DNA from: Sarcophilus harrisii
Lineage: Eukaryota > Chordata > Mammalia > Dasyuromorphia > Dasyuridae
Assembly (NCBI RefSeq): GCF_902635505.1
Contig: NC_045429.1
Location: 426,525,669 to 426,589,668, forward strand
Direction: 5' to 3'
Length of the DNA stretch: 64,000 nt
Shown here: piece by piece, positions 50,951-62,869 of the stretch
Layout: every line of letters starts with the position of its first letter
Position numbering within the stretch: the stretch's first letter is position 1
Notes under the pieces: generated by a model
The model's input: only the letters and a program-made list of their open reading frames with translations
Told to the model about the DNA's origin: nothing
Databases searched by the model: none
Made by a program: the position numbers and the translations under genes

Positions 50951-51110
50951 TTTTTTTTTTTTGATTGGTTGGTTCCGCCCCAATCTGCCCGGATACACCA
51001 GCCGGCCCCGTCTGCTATTGGTCCTTGCCACCTCCCTGAGATGCAGCGCCTCTCTCCCTTCGGCAGCAGCTCAAGTCTGCCTAGTAACAGAGATTCGATT
51101 GGTTAGCGGG
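50946..51110 (-). promoter_or_regulatory. RFX5: RFX5 promoter with three CCAAT boxes
   Basis: On the minus strand CCAAT occurs three times (attgg on the plus strand at 50964, 51017 and 51098), the usual NF-Y arrangement in CpG-island promoters. A GC box (ttccgcccc) adjoins the first. Confidence 0.65.
51075..51104. promoter_or_regulatory. X-box-like site next to an inverted CCAAT box
   Basis: CCTAGTAACAGAGA at 51080-51093 matches the MHC class II X1 box (CCTAGCAACAGATG as I recall it) at 11 of 14 positions and holds the RGYAAC half-site of RFX proteins. The inverted CCAAT (Y-box-like) starts 18 bp after it, closer than in class II promoters. Confidence 0.4.
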
Positions 51111-52080
51111 GGAGGGAAAATCCAAAGTTGGCAATATTTGAGCGGTAACGGGGAAGTCCGGGTTGGGTTTCGGTTAAGTTGGGGTCGGTTGGGACGGGTG
51201 GCTCCGGGAGGTTCTTCTCTTAAAGGGGCCGCGGCCGGAAAGCCGGGCCCCTGCATTCCCGGGGTTTTCCCCTCCCCTGTGCGTTTCGCCTTTGTCACTT
51301 GCACGGGACTGGCGGGCCAGGATGGGGAGCTACTGCGCCAGGGGCCTGCCGGGTCTCCGGGGACCTGCCGGCCCCGCGGCCGCACCGACATTATTCTTCC
51401 CTCCCCCGCCCAAGTTCCCAGCTGGGGTGGCCTTCGCCCCGCTGCGCGCAAACAATTCCAGTCTTCTTCGGCTCTCGGGGGCCCTTAGGGCCTGACAGTT
51501 CCTAGCGGGCTTCCCACGGGTCCCTGGTCCCCGCGGCGGACCCAGGCTTTGAACGGGTCGGTGCTACCTCCTCACCCAGCCGGGCGGGCTCCCGTGAGTC
51601 CGAGTGAAAGCGCGGCCACGAGCGCGGCTTCCTCGGGAGGGGGAATAATAGTGAGTGACCCGGGATGCGGTCATCTCGTGAGGGCCTTCCCAGCTCTCAA
51701 CAGCACGATGCTGTACGATTACAAATACGTGTGCGTCCACAATGGGCACAGGGAACATCTCCGGGCCCCACGGATTGTTACTCCCTTAGTTATTCTGAGG
51801 CTGAAGGCCATGCACCCCAGTCTGAGCTCCGGAACTTTGAAACTTCAGATTACCGGGGTTCCTGTCCACCACTCTGTTGGTGTAAGCAGAGTATTCTAAC
51901 CCCCCCCAACCCCCCCACCTTTTTTTTTGTGGTTCGAGGCCCCTCTGGGAGGCCTGGTGAAACCTGGGGAACTGCTCTTCCCAGCTTCCCTATTCGCGGC
52001 ACCTGCTCTCCCTCTCCCACACCCGCATCCTAGGTGTCATCCTGGAATCTCGCAGCCAACCTGCTGCTAAGGCCTGTCGC
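51111..52080. other. CpG-rich edge of the RFX5 island and flank
   Basis: CpG-rich to about 51800 with several open frames due to composition. No conserved protein is seen. A divergent non-coding transcript from the RFX5 promoter is possible but unsupported here. Confidence 0.4.
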
Positions 52081-52084
52081 TTTT

Positions 52085-52815
52085 CTTTGCCACCCACCCC
52101 TCAGGTACAGAAGGGTCCACATCACCTCCCACCTGGGACATCGAAGTAGTCTGCTGGGGTCTTCCAGCCCTCATCACCTGCCCACGTCCTCCCTCCGATC
52201 AGCTTCAAGTCTCACTAATCCACTCCCTCAAAGACAGACAAACTCCAGTGGCTCTCTACCACCCGTTGTACCAAATCCTCTGGTGTTGGAAGTCATGAAG
52301 ACGGGCCACTTCTTACCTTACCAACCTTGTTATGCCCTGCTCTGCTGCTTTTCAGTCCAGCAACACTAACCACAGATATTCCTCACGGCTATACCAGGCA
52401 TTTCCCCTGGTCTTTCCTTTCTTGTCTTCCCTGATCCCAAGTTCCAGCTAGAACTCCACCTCCTGCAGGAAGCTTTAAGTGGTTGAGACTGGTCTCAAGA
52501 GGACCAGATTTCAAACCCAGTCTCAGATACTTCCTGGCTGTGTGACTCTGGGCAAGTCACTTAACTTTGCCTCAATTTCTTCATCTGTAAAATAAGCCAG
52601 AAAAAAAAGAATGGCAGACTCAAATGGAATCAGGAAGAGCTCAATGAGACTGAACAATCACAGAGCTTGTTTGTACATAGCAGTTTTCTTGTTGCTTTTT
52701 CCCATTAGATTGTGAGCCTCTTAAGCACAGGGGACTGTCTTTTGCCTTTCTTTGCATCCTCAATGCTTGGAACATAGTGGGTACTTACTGAAAATGTTTA
52801 TTGACTTACTGAAAT
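52085..52815 (+). mobile_element. L2 LINE split by a SINE
   Basis: The left part has caaactccagtggctctcta, tttcccctggtctttccttt and ctagaactccacctcctgca ggaagc. The right part has ttagattgtgagcctcttaa gcacaggggactgtc and gaacatagtgggtacttact gaaaatgtttattgac. The two are contiguous in L2. Confidence 0.75.
52478..52672 (+). repeat. SINE with BovB/RTE-like tail inside the L2
   Basis: ggctgtgtgactctgggcaa gtcacttaac, tcaatttcttcatctgtaaa and a tail of the agagctcaatgagactgaac type. It is truncated at its head. Confidence 0.7.
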
Positions 52816-52819
52816 GAAT

Positions 52820-53720
52820 AAATTAAAACACATAACTACCCTGAAACCTAATTATATTGAAATGCAGTTAAGACCAGCTTAAAAACCTAATGTGGAGGAC
52901 CTAGGCTAGCCCCAGAATTGCAGGGTAAGAAGAGACAGGAGTCATTACCAAGAGTCTTTCCTGACTGCTACCTGCATCTTTGCTGTGGTGGCAACAGTTC
53001 CTCCTTTAGGCTTACCCAAGTTTTAAGGCACTTGAAGGGATTTCCTATCCTAATCCTCTTCAGGATATAAGGAGGTGACACGGGTGGCACTCTGGTCAGG
53101 GAAGAGGAATTCATTAACGCTAACCAAGCAACCAGTGAAGGCTGAGGATCTTTGTACTGAAAATTTTGATTAAAAAAAAAAACTTATTCATAAGAAAATA
53201 GATCAAAGAAAACAAGTATGTTTTGTATGACAGTCTTTTTTTTGGTAAAAAAAAAAATCATTTGTTTTTTAACTTTTATGTATGTTTTCTTCTGTACATT
53301 TTTTAATGTTTTATTTAATGATTCATATCTGTCACAAGGTAGAGCCAATCCAACTAGGACTTGCCGGTTGTCTGAATAACCCTTTTGTGATCCAGATATA
53401 GTATGGATCTGATAAGACGACTGATTAGGCTGGAGAGTTTGACCCAAGACATTCATTGCTGAAACAATATTGTTCCAGCCAGAGGAAACAAAAGTCACTT
53501 TGAGTGGTCAGGAGTAGCTCCAGAGGACAGGCCTTTGGAGGCTGACAATTGCAGAGGTAAGATGGAGGAGCTACAGAGATCTCCATTTACATCAAGAAAG
53601 TTTCCAGAGGCTTCGGGAAGCTCCAAGATAGCCAGTTTAACTAAAGTGAATCTGGCAAGGTATTCCAGCTTCAACATGAGTTTACTAGGAGGTTGTCCTT
53701 TTGCCCCAATTAAGTCATTT
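52820..53720. other. Intergenic stretch, nothing recognised
   Basis: No gene or named repeat is seen. A-rich and T-rich runs occur near 53175 and 53240. Confidence 0.4.
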
Positions 53721-53724
53721 AATA

Positions 53725-54110
53725 AGCACTGAGTAGCAGCTACTATTTACCAGGAACTAGGGATGCAGAGAGAGACAGGAAAAAATCCCTACCCTCAAGG
53801 AGCATAAATTTTGGGGCTGAGAGTACAAAAAGAAGAGAATTATGTAAAATGAAGATGCATGTATAGAAGAGATACAAAGGTAGTACAATTTGGGGAGGAG
53901 GCCTAAGCAGCTGAGTGGGATGAGAGCTTTGTTCAGGCGTTCCTGCGCTCATGGCACCAGGATCATACACCACATGAACAAATGCTATAATATATAATCG
54001 AATAAAAGTGCATGGGAAGGGCAACAATCTATAGGGATGTAGGGCATTGGGAAGGGACTTGGGGAAGGCTTCCTGGAAGAGGAGATGGCATTTGATTTGG
54101 ACTTCAAAGG
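53725..54110 (-). mobile_element. L2 LINE, reverse
   Basis: Plus-strand tttaccaggaactagggatg, ccctaccctcaaggagcata and ttcctggaagaggagatggc atttgatttgg is reversed L2 sequence. Confidence 0.7.
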
Positions 54111-54114
54111 ATTG

Positions 54115-56525
54115 ATGGCTATCCCTTCTCCCCAAAGTCCTTTTCCAGGGCCACCTCATGGTGCAGTGGTAATCCCGGTGGATTTTGGATTTCCAAAGAG
54201 ACATAAGCTATGGCCAAATCTGGGCTGCTGGGAAGGTGCAAAGCAGGGCCTGCAGCCACCAGCTGTGCCTGTTGCTTTCTGAAGTCTGGCCTGGCTAAAC
54301 AGAAGCTCATTGCCAGGAGGCTGCTGGCCCAGATGAGATCTTGGGCTCCAGGCCCCAGGGCTCTTGTACAGGCATGGTGGCAGAGCCATGGGAGAGGGGC
54401 CAGTCTTTACATGGGCTGGCTGTGAATATTTGTTGGAATTGTCATTACTCTAAATGTGAGATCCTAGTCAGACAACCATTGAAAGGAAGACCATTGTAAG
54501 AACTCACTTGTGTCATTGATGGGATCATCAGCTTTTTAGATCTGTCTTTTATACTTAGTGCTCAAAGAAGGTCCCAGTCTGAGTTGGGAAAGCCAATTTT
54601 GGTTGCATGAGCATACTAACTCTGGTGAGAAAGGAGAAGTGTTCAGATGGGCACCATATCTGCTGTCTTGTGTGTCTGCTATATCCATATAGTTTGACAT
54701 TTTTTTGTGTTAATGAAGATAGAATACAAAAGATAGTTGTCAATGGAACAGCAGTCAGGTTCTCCTTGGAGAGGCAATAACACAGTTATGGAGTAAGCTT
54801 CATTGTCTGAAGGCAGAATTCATTGGGCATTTTGTCATCTTGTATTGCAATGCTCGGGGCTTAAGTGTCTGCAAAAAGGCCATCGTGAAAATGAGTGCAG
54901 CTTATGGACTAGTATTGTTTACAAAGTAAGAGGAGTTATGAAGGACTAACTCATAGCCTCGAAATGAAATCAGCAGATATACTGATGTTTAGTGATTTCA
55001 GTACAGAGCATAGAGGAAGATGAAAAAATGTCTGAAATAAGGGTTTGGGAATAAGATCAAAGGCTCATGGATTACACAGAAGCCCTGATCCTCTATTTCA
55101 TATTTTCTTTCAGAAGAGAATTGGCAGCTGCTGGATGTGGCAAGTGCTGGAAAAATAGTGCAAAAACGATTAAGCCAGTTCTTGATCAATTTCATGAGCT
55201 CCCTAGTCAATTTGAGTCCAGCAAGACTTCCCTGGGGCATCTTGAGTGGCATCTTCCCATGGAATGTGTGGACTTGCTCATTAGCATCTCGTTTCATTGA
55301 TACAGAAAATATTTAATTGGTTTTCTTTTTTTTTTTTTAATGAAGCTCTTTTAAAAAACTTAAGAACTATCACTTCCCAGTGACTCCTCTTGCCCACAGT
55401 AGAACCTTTCCTTGAATCAGATAAGTGTAGATAAATATATACTAAAAACAGTTTCACTCACTGGCTGTATCTGAAATGTTTGCCTTATTCCCCTCTTCTA
55501 ACCTTCTAGCTAACTGCCTTTTTGCTGAGAGGAGGGAAGCAGGTTTTTCTAGTACTCTTCCAAATAACGATGGGTTCTTGTGTTTTCCTGAATTGATTTT
55601 CAGTGGCAAGGCTGCCTCCAAGATGATTGGTGGGCTGGGAGTCAGGAGGATGCACTGGAGCTGGAACACTTTTTGCCAGGGTTTGTCCTGTTCTGTGTCC
55701 TTCATCACCTTTGTACTTGGATATTGTGCCCAGCACTGTGGGGGCAGAATAAGAGAATTCTCTTCTGTCTTCAGAAGGTGGTAGTAACTTACAGCTGGAG
55801 CACACAGCAGAGGCAGACGTGAACTTGCCTACCTCCAAGAGGAGGGCATCTGAGAGTGGGTTTTCCAGCCTCATAAATGCTTGTAGCCTGGCTGAAGCAG
55901 ACAGGCTGATGTCCCAAGAAGGGAGGAGAAGAGATTGCTTATTTAATAGTGTTTAAATCATGCCTGGGTCCCAGAATTAGTTGGGGGGAGGAGGAGGAGT
56001 GTCTAAACCACAATATGGGACTTTAGTTTTTGGGGGGACTATGCAGGATTCTGTGAGAAAGTTATCCTCAAGTTGTATTCCCTTTTGAGAAGAGCTAACA
56101 GTCTATTTAAATGTTTTGGGTATTTTCTGTATCTGTTTAGGGGCTCCCACAGCTCCTTTGCATCTTATGGCTTTCCCCCCATGGGGCAAAATAAAGGATG
56201 TCCTATGTCCAATTTGCATTTTTTACTTTGATCTATATAAGAACTGAAAACCTCGTTACCCATTTTGGGGAAAACCTAGATACAGCTGTGCCTAAGCTTT
56301 CCATTTAGTAGAATATAAGTTTTTTGAGATGGACTTTTGTGTTTTGTATATTGTATCTTTAGCAGCTCATGCTTACTATATATGTGCTGATGGATTGGTT
56401 TTGGAAATTTCCTTGGAGTTAACTCCAGAATACTGGACTGATTGTGTGTATACCTAGAGACCTGGTCCTTCAGGAACATGCTTTCTTGAAAGTTAGCAGT
56501 GATTTCTTAAAGGCCAGATCTCTTT
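54115..56525. other. Intergenic stretch, nothing recognised
   Basis: About 2.4 kb. No conserved protein frame and no repeat that I can assign. A fragment near 54150-54200 may be an old SINE head. Confidence 0.4.
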
Positions 56526-56904
56526 GCCCAGACCTTATCCTCCTTGGCTGCTTTGCAGCATGCAACACTATTGAACACTTTTTCCCCCTGGGTATTCTCT
56601 TCTCTTGCTTTTTCTGACATTGTTCTCTCCATTTGTCCTGTACTTGCCTGACAGCTCCCCTTCAGTCTCCTTTGCTGGATCATCATTTGTATCAGCCTTT
56701 TCATCGTGGGCGTGTACCCAGATTCCCTCTCAAGCCTTTTCCTTTCTGTATCCTCTCAGCAACTTCTTCATTTCAAACAGGTTTACTTACCTCTTTCTGA
56801 TGGTTGTCAGAGCTCTGTATTTAGTTCCTAGCCTTCCCCTTGACCTCTGGTCTTCCGTCACTCTATTGGGTGTTCCATAAGCATACTAAACTAAATGTCC
56901 AAAA

Positions 56905-57610
56905 TAGTCCTCATTGATCATAAAGAAGGGAAAAGGACCTGTATGTGCACGAATGTTTGTGTCAGCCCTCTTTGTAGTGGCCAGAAACTGGAAAATGAGT
57001 GGGTGTCCCTCAATTGGAGAATGGCTGAATAAATCGTATATGAATATTATGGAATATTATTGTTTGGTAAGAAATGACCAACAGCATGATTTCAGAAAGG
57101 CCTTGAGAAACTTACACGAACTGATGCTGAGTGAAACAAGCAGGGCCAGGCGATCATTATACACTTCAACAACAATACTATATGATGACCATTTCTGATG
57201 GACCTGGCCATCCTCAGCAATGAGATGAACCAAATCAGTTCCAATGGAGCAGTAATGAACTGAACCAGCTACGCCCAGCGAAAGAACTCTGGGAGATGAC
57301 TAAGAACCATTACATTGAATTCCCAATCCCTATATTTTTGCCTGCCTGCATTTTGGATTTCCTACACAGGCTAATTGTACAATATTTCAGAGTCCGATTC
57401 TTTTTGTACAGCAAAATAACGTTTTGGTCATGTATACTTATTGTGTATCTAATTTATATTTTAATATATTTAACATCTACTGGTCATCCTGCCATCTAGG
57501 GGAGGAGGTGGGGGAAAGGAGGGGAAAAATTGGAACAAAAGGTTTGGCAATTGTCAATGCTGTAAAATTACCCATATATATAACTTGTAAATAAAAAACT
57601 ATTAAAAAAA
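56905..57610 (+). mobile_element. L1 3'-end insertion
   Basis: ORF2 end text (tcaattggagaatggctgaa; gaactgatgctgagtgaaac), then the 3' UTR and an A-rich tail (aacttgtaaataaaaaacta ttaaaaaaaa). It is 5'-truncated. Confidence 0.85.
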
Positions 57611-57792
57611 AGACCAAGTAGTCCTCATTATCTCCTCCCTCAATCCATCCCTTTTCTAGACTCTTCTATTTTTTGTTCAATCACCCACATTTAAAACCTT
57701 GGTATTATTCTCAGCGCCTCTCAAATAACAATCCTACCCCTACTCACCATAGTTCAGACCCTCTTCACCTCTCTCCTGCACTGGTATTTTTT

Positions 57793-57920
57793 CCCCCAAA
57801 GCAATCAGGCTTAAATGACTTACCCAGGATCACACAGCTAGTAAATATCAAGTATCTGAGGTCAAATTTAAATTCAGGTTCTCCTGACTTCATCCATTGC
57901 ACCACCCAGCTACTCTTGTT
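57793..57920 (-). repeat. tRNA-derived SINE, reverse, inside the L2
   Basis: Plus-strand aagcaatcaggcttaaatga cttacccaggatcacacagc, caggttctcctgacttcatc and ttgcaccacccagctact is the reverse of the SINE kind at 39919. Confidence 0.8.
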
Positions 57921-58084
57921 GTTTGTTCTTTGTTCTCATAAGAGGGGACCATGACATCAGAGAGGTGATGCCCTGATATGGCCTCCTAATTGGTTTTCCC
58001 TCCTTAAGCTTTTCCCTGCTTCATTCTGTCCCCCATACAGCTCTTAAACCATGTCACTCTCTGCTCAATAAAATCCAGCTATGA

Positions 58085-60505
58085 CACAAATATGGTACTG
58101 AAACCTAAACCAGGAAGAACCAGAACAGAGAAAAAAATTACAGACCAATCTCCCTAATGAATATGAGTGCAAAAATTTTAAATAAAATATTAGCAAAAAG
58201 ATTACAGCAACTTATCAGCAGGATAGTACACTATGACCAAGTGGGATTTATATCAGGAATTCAGGGCTGGTTCAATATCAGGAAAATTATCACCATAATT
58301 TACCATATCAACAACAAAACCAACAGAAATCATGATAATCTCAATAGATTCAGAAAAAAGCTTTCCACAAAATTCAGCACACATTCCTATTAAAAACACA
58401 AGTGTTTAGAGGAAAAGGGAGCTTTTCTTAAAATAATGAGCAGTATTTATATAAAATCAACAGCAAGCATTATTTGTAATGGAGAGAAACTGGATACATT
58501 CCCAATAAGATCAGGGGTGAAATAAGGATGCCCATTATCACCACTATTATTCAACATTGTACTAGAAATGTTGACTTTAGCAATAAAAAAAGAAAAGGAA
58601 AAGAATTAGAATAGGCAATGAGGAAATAAAATTACTCTTTGCAGATATGATGACATATTTAGCAGATCCTAGAAATGATCTAAAAACCTATTTGAAATTT
58701 AACAGCTTTAGCAAAGTTGCAGAATATAAAAGCCACACAAATCATTTCTATATATCACTGACAAAGTCCAGCAGCAAAAGATAAAAAAAGAAATTCAATT
58801 AAAAATAACTGGAGACAAAATAAAATACCAGTAACTATATGAATACAATTACAAAACACTTCTCATACAAATAAGGTCAAATTAAATAACTGGAAAAATA
58901 TCAATTGCTCATGGGTAGGCCAAGATAATATAATAAAAATTACAATTCTGCCTTAATTGATCTACTTGTTCAATGCCATACCAATCATTTTAAATTATTT
59001 TATATAAGTAGAAAAAAATAACAAAATTCATCTGGAAGAACAAAAGGTCAAAAATATCAAGGGAATTAATAAAAAAAAATACAAAGTATGGTGGCTTAGT
59101 ATTAAACTTAAAACTATTTTATAAAGCACAGTTATCAAAAGCATTTGGTACAGGCCAAGAAATAGAGTGGTAGATCAATGGAATAGATTAAATACATGCA
59201 GCACAATAATAAAGACTTATAATAATCTAGTATTCGATAAACACTTAAACTCCAGCTTCTGAAATAAGAACTCATTATTTCACAAAAATGGCTGGGAAAA
59301 CTGCAAAATACATTATTTTCAGACATTATTTTGACAAAATTGTCAGAAATTGTCAGAAACTCGGCATAGACGTACATCTTACACCTCATACCAAAATAAG
59401 GTCAAAATGGGTATATGATTTGGGCATAAAAGGTGATACTATAAGCAAATTAGAGCAAGGGATAATTTTTCAGATCTTTGGAAAATGGAGGAATTTATGA
59501 CCAAAGAAGGCAAAATGAACAACTTTGATTACATTAAATTAAAAAGCTTTTGCAGAAACAAAAACTAACAAACAAGATTTAAAGGGAAGTACAAAGCTGG
59601 GAACAATTTTTTATGGCCCGTGTTTCTGATAAAGCTCTCATTTCTAAATATATATAAAGAACCATGTCACATAAAAATACAAATCATTCCCCAATTGGTA
59701 AATGATCAAAGGATATGAACAATTTTCAGATGATGAAATTAAAGCCATTTATAATCATATGAAAAAAATGGTCTAAAATGTCACTTAAAATAATACTATC
59801 TCACACCTCTCAGGTTGACTAAGATGACAGGAAAAGATAATGATAAATGTTGAAGGGGATGTGGGAAAACTGTACACTGATACATTGTTGGTGGACTTAT
59901 AAACTGATCCAGTACAAAGCTGAGAACAATTTTTTATGGCCAGTGTTTCTGATAAAGCTCTCCCTTCTGGAGAGCAATTTGGAACTATGTCCAAAGGGCT
60001 ATCAAACTCTGCATACATGCGCAAAAATGTTCATAGCAGCTCTTTTTGTGGTAGCTAAGAATTGGAAAAGAGATGGGTGCCCATCAGTTGGGGAATGACT
60101 GAACAAGTTGTGGTACATGAAGGTAATGGAATATTATTGTTCTATAAAAATGAACAAGCTGATTTTAGAAAGGCCTGGAAAGATTTACACAAACTGATGC
60201 TGAGTGAAACAAACAGAACAGGAATATATTGTGCATAATAACAGCAAGAATCTGTGATGATCAACCATGAAAGACTTGATTCTTCCCAGTGGTTCTAAAG
60301 CAATCCCAATAGATTTTGGACAGAAAATGCCATCTGCATCCAGAAAAAGAACCAAGGAGACTGGATGTAAATCAACATATGCTATGTTCACTTCTTTTTT
60401 ACTGTTTTTTTTTTTTTCTCTTCTACTGTTTTTCCCTTTTGCTCCGATTTTTTTTTCTCCTAGCATGATTTATAAAGCAATGTGTATTAAACATAAAATT
60501 TTTTT
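58085..60505 (+). mobile_element. L1, 3' 2.4 kb including part of the RT domain
   Basis: This is the largest element. Near the start it translates [20 protein letters not shown], then [11 protein letters not shown] and QGWFNIRKI, which is the L1 reverse-transcriptase fingers region. Later text includes the degenerate equivalents of ORF2 to its end (CKMFIAALFVVAKNWKRDGC-like at about 60020-60080) and a 3' UTR ending near aaacataaaatttttttaaa at 60490-60505. It is 5'-truncated and crossed by many stops and frame changes, so it cannot move. Confidence 0.9.
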
Positions 60506-60714
60506 AAAAAGCTCTTCTCAGTCTGGTCTCAATCTACCCTGGAGTGCAGATGTCAGAGGTGAATTTTCCAGGGCGACCCCTTCACTTCTACCCTGTAGGT
60601 CAGACCAGTCAGCACTCCACCTCCCATCTCTGGGCCTTTGCACCAATTTTTCCTCTATGTCTGAAACATCTTCCCTACTTATTTCCATGTGTAATAGAGA
60701 CAGAAAGAGAGGAG

Positions 60715-60875
60715 TTTGTTGACTGTGTCCTAAGAAGGTTTGGATGGACTTTGGGAAGACCCCCAAGTTTGAATCCTGTCTCAGACACTTAGCTACCCAA
60801 CTTGGGTCAAATTGTTTAATCTCTCTTAGTTTTTGCCTCTTCATCTATAAAACTGGTCAAATTTGATCCTTCCAA
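60715..60875 (+). repeat. SINE fragment
   Basis: Order: gaagacccccaagtttgaat cctgtctcagacacttagc, gggtcaaattgtttaatctc, ttgcctcttcatctataaaa. Confidence 0.65.
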
Positions 60876-61169
60876 ATCCACAATTTATACCAAGCTCTCT
60901 TTTCCTTCCAGTTGATAGGTAAGGACTCCGGAGTCTATCATTTCTACAACAAATGATACAAATGAAGACAAGAAGATAGTCTCCTCCTCATTTTAGGCCT
61001 TACAGGCCATGAGACTGCCAGAGCCAATCTGTGCCTTGTCTCTTCCCAAATCAGATACAGCTTCTGATATGTCAGGAGAAAATGGCTAGCAGGGCTCAGG
61101 GACCAAGATAGTCACTGGGAGTTAGGGCAGGAAGGGCAAATGATAAAACTACCTCATCAGGTCGAGCTC

Positions 61170-61500
61170 TCTGGAATTGACTTATCTGTGAAGTGAGGGC
61201 TGCAGTTAGAAGAGCTCTAAGATGACTTCAATTCTAACTCCGTGATCCTATGAGTAATGTGAAATAAGGATGGAAAGACAGGTTACCCCAGATTGTATAG
61301 GACCTTAAGTACCCGGCCAGGAGTCCATACTCTAATGCTGAGATTGTAGGGAACCCCTGGAAGTTTCTGAGGAAGGGGCTGATTTCTTGAGCTGAAAGAT
61401 TCTGGCTGTTGTATAGAAAGGAGTATTAGGGAGAAAAGGAGAGAAGGGATATTGCAGAGGGGAGAAACTGAAAGCCAGTGGATCAGGTAAAATGCTTTCA
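61170..61500. repeat. MIR 3' part (+) followed by reversed L2
   Basis: 61170-61262 has acttatctgtgaagtgaggg, ctaagatgacttcaattcta, actccgtgatcctatgag (MIR). 61265-61500 has ttgtataggaccttaagtac and aaggggctgatttcttgagc, resembling reversed L2. Confidence 0.5.
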
Positions 61501-62014
61501 TTATTGTAATATACACTTGGGATTCTACACAACCGAGCTCTAACCTACCTCTCTATATATCATTCTTCCATATTTATTGTTATTATGTATATTAACTTTT
61601 TTGACTACTTCCAAATTCTTTTCCAAGATTATAGAATCAAATCACAGCTTCACAATATTAATGGCACAATATTAATGTGCAACTTTTTCTGAAGCCACTC
61701 CTAGCTTTATAAAAAAATTTTTTTTTGAAAAGGAATAAGAAAGGAAAGGTTATGCTTTAATTCTGAGTGGGATTTTAACAAACATAGATAGGAATGTGGA
61801 AGAAAACCTGTACTATATTGTAGATACAAGTCAGCTAGAAATAAATACCTAAAAGAAATGTCTAAAATGACATAGGCCCATTATATTCAGGGATATCTAA
61901 TACAATTCATTTTAAACTCACAGTTTATAAGATTCTTGCACAAAGAAAATTTCACATGGTGATAAAATATAATTATAATGACTGCTCAGAGTAATGTAAA
62001 AGTTCAGTAGTTTG

Positions 62015-62205
62015 TAGGGGTCCTCAAACTTTTTAAATAGGGGGCCAGTTCACTGTCCCTCAGACTGTTGGAGGGCCGGACTATAGTAAAAACAAAAACT
62101 TTGTTTTGTGGGCCTTTAAATAAAGAAACTTCATATCCCTGGATGAGGGGGATAAACATCCTCAGCTGCTGCATCTGGCCCGCGGCCGTAGTTTGAGGAC
62201 CCCTG
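62015..62205. mobile_element. Short hAT-type DNA transposon (MITE) with inverted repeats
   Basis: The ends are inverted copies: taGGGGTCCTCAAACt at the left and aGTTTGAGGACCCCtg at the right. It is 191 bp long, with subterminal gggccagttcactgtccctc and ctgcatctggcccgcggccg. It encodes nothing. The TCCTCAAAC ends are typical of hAT (Charlie-like) elements. The 8-bp flanks (gtagtttg, gttgtatc) match only in part. Confidence 0.8.
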
Positions 62206-62209
62206 GTTG

Positions 62210-62865
62210 TATCAAATAGAACAATGGTCATTTTTGGTATATTCTTAGAGAATAATTTTCCCAAAACCATTTAGTCTCCCTTTGTCCCTTTGTCCTTTGA
62301 GTATTCTGCTTTCTAGCTGGTTGAAGCTGAACAAGAAATATTTTCATTCACAGAAGTAATCAAAGAATTCCTTTTTTTTTTTTTTTTTTTTTGATCATTA
62401 CCCTACAATTAGAAAGAGTGAGTATACATAGACAATAAAGCATAAGTGTGAGTTGACTATTATGGAATGATATCCAAAAAAAAAACAAAATTAAAGGGTG
62501 AGAAAGATGCAGTGGAAGAAAGAGAATGGGGTAGATTATTTCACATAAAAGAGGTGAGAAGGAGCTATTACAGTGGAGGGGAAGATTGGGAAGGGGACAT
62601 GGAAAGTGAGGTTGATCATTGCCTTAACTGCTTCATGGTGGAACCTCATGACTTTTCCACTGTTGCCTCTGCCCCCTCCTTCTCAATTTCTCCACTTAAA
62701 TCACTTGATCTTCCCCTGAACATAAATAACAACAGTGTTTATTGCTCTAAGCCTTTACTAGTTCCTCTCTCCAGGGAAGGGAAATTCCTTTAAGTCTTAA
62801 CCACAGTTTGCTCCCTTTTATAGACCCAATATATAGAGGTACTTCTGTTACAATAATTTAAGCCA
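62210..62865. other. Intergenic stretch, nothing recognised
   Basis: It holds a T run at 62371-62392 and no gene or other named feature. Confidence 0.4.
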
Positions 62866-62869
62866 ATCA

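Larger units (their letters stand above)
56530..60700 (+). mobile_element. L2 LINE broken into four pieces by later insertions
   Basis: Pieces: 56530-56900 (translates SVSFAGSSF, as in L2 ORF2), 57615-57790 (ctcctccctcaatccatccc; ttaaaaccttggtattattc), 57950-58080 (atggcctcctaattggtttt; tctgctcaataaaatccagc) and 60510-60700 (ctctgggcctttgcaccaat). They follow L2 order, so a single L2 was hit by two L1s and one SINE. Confidence 0.75.
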
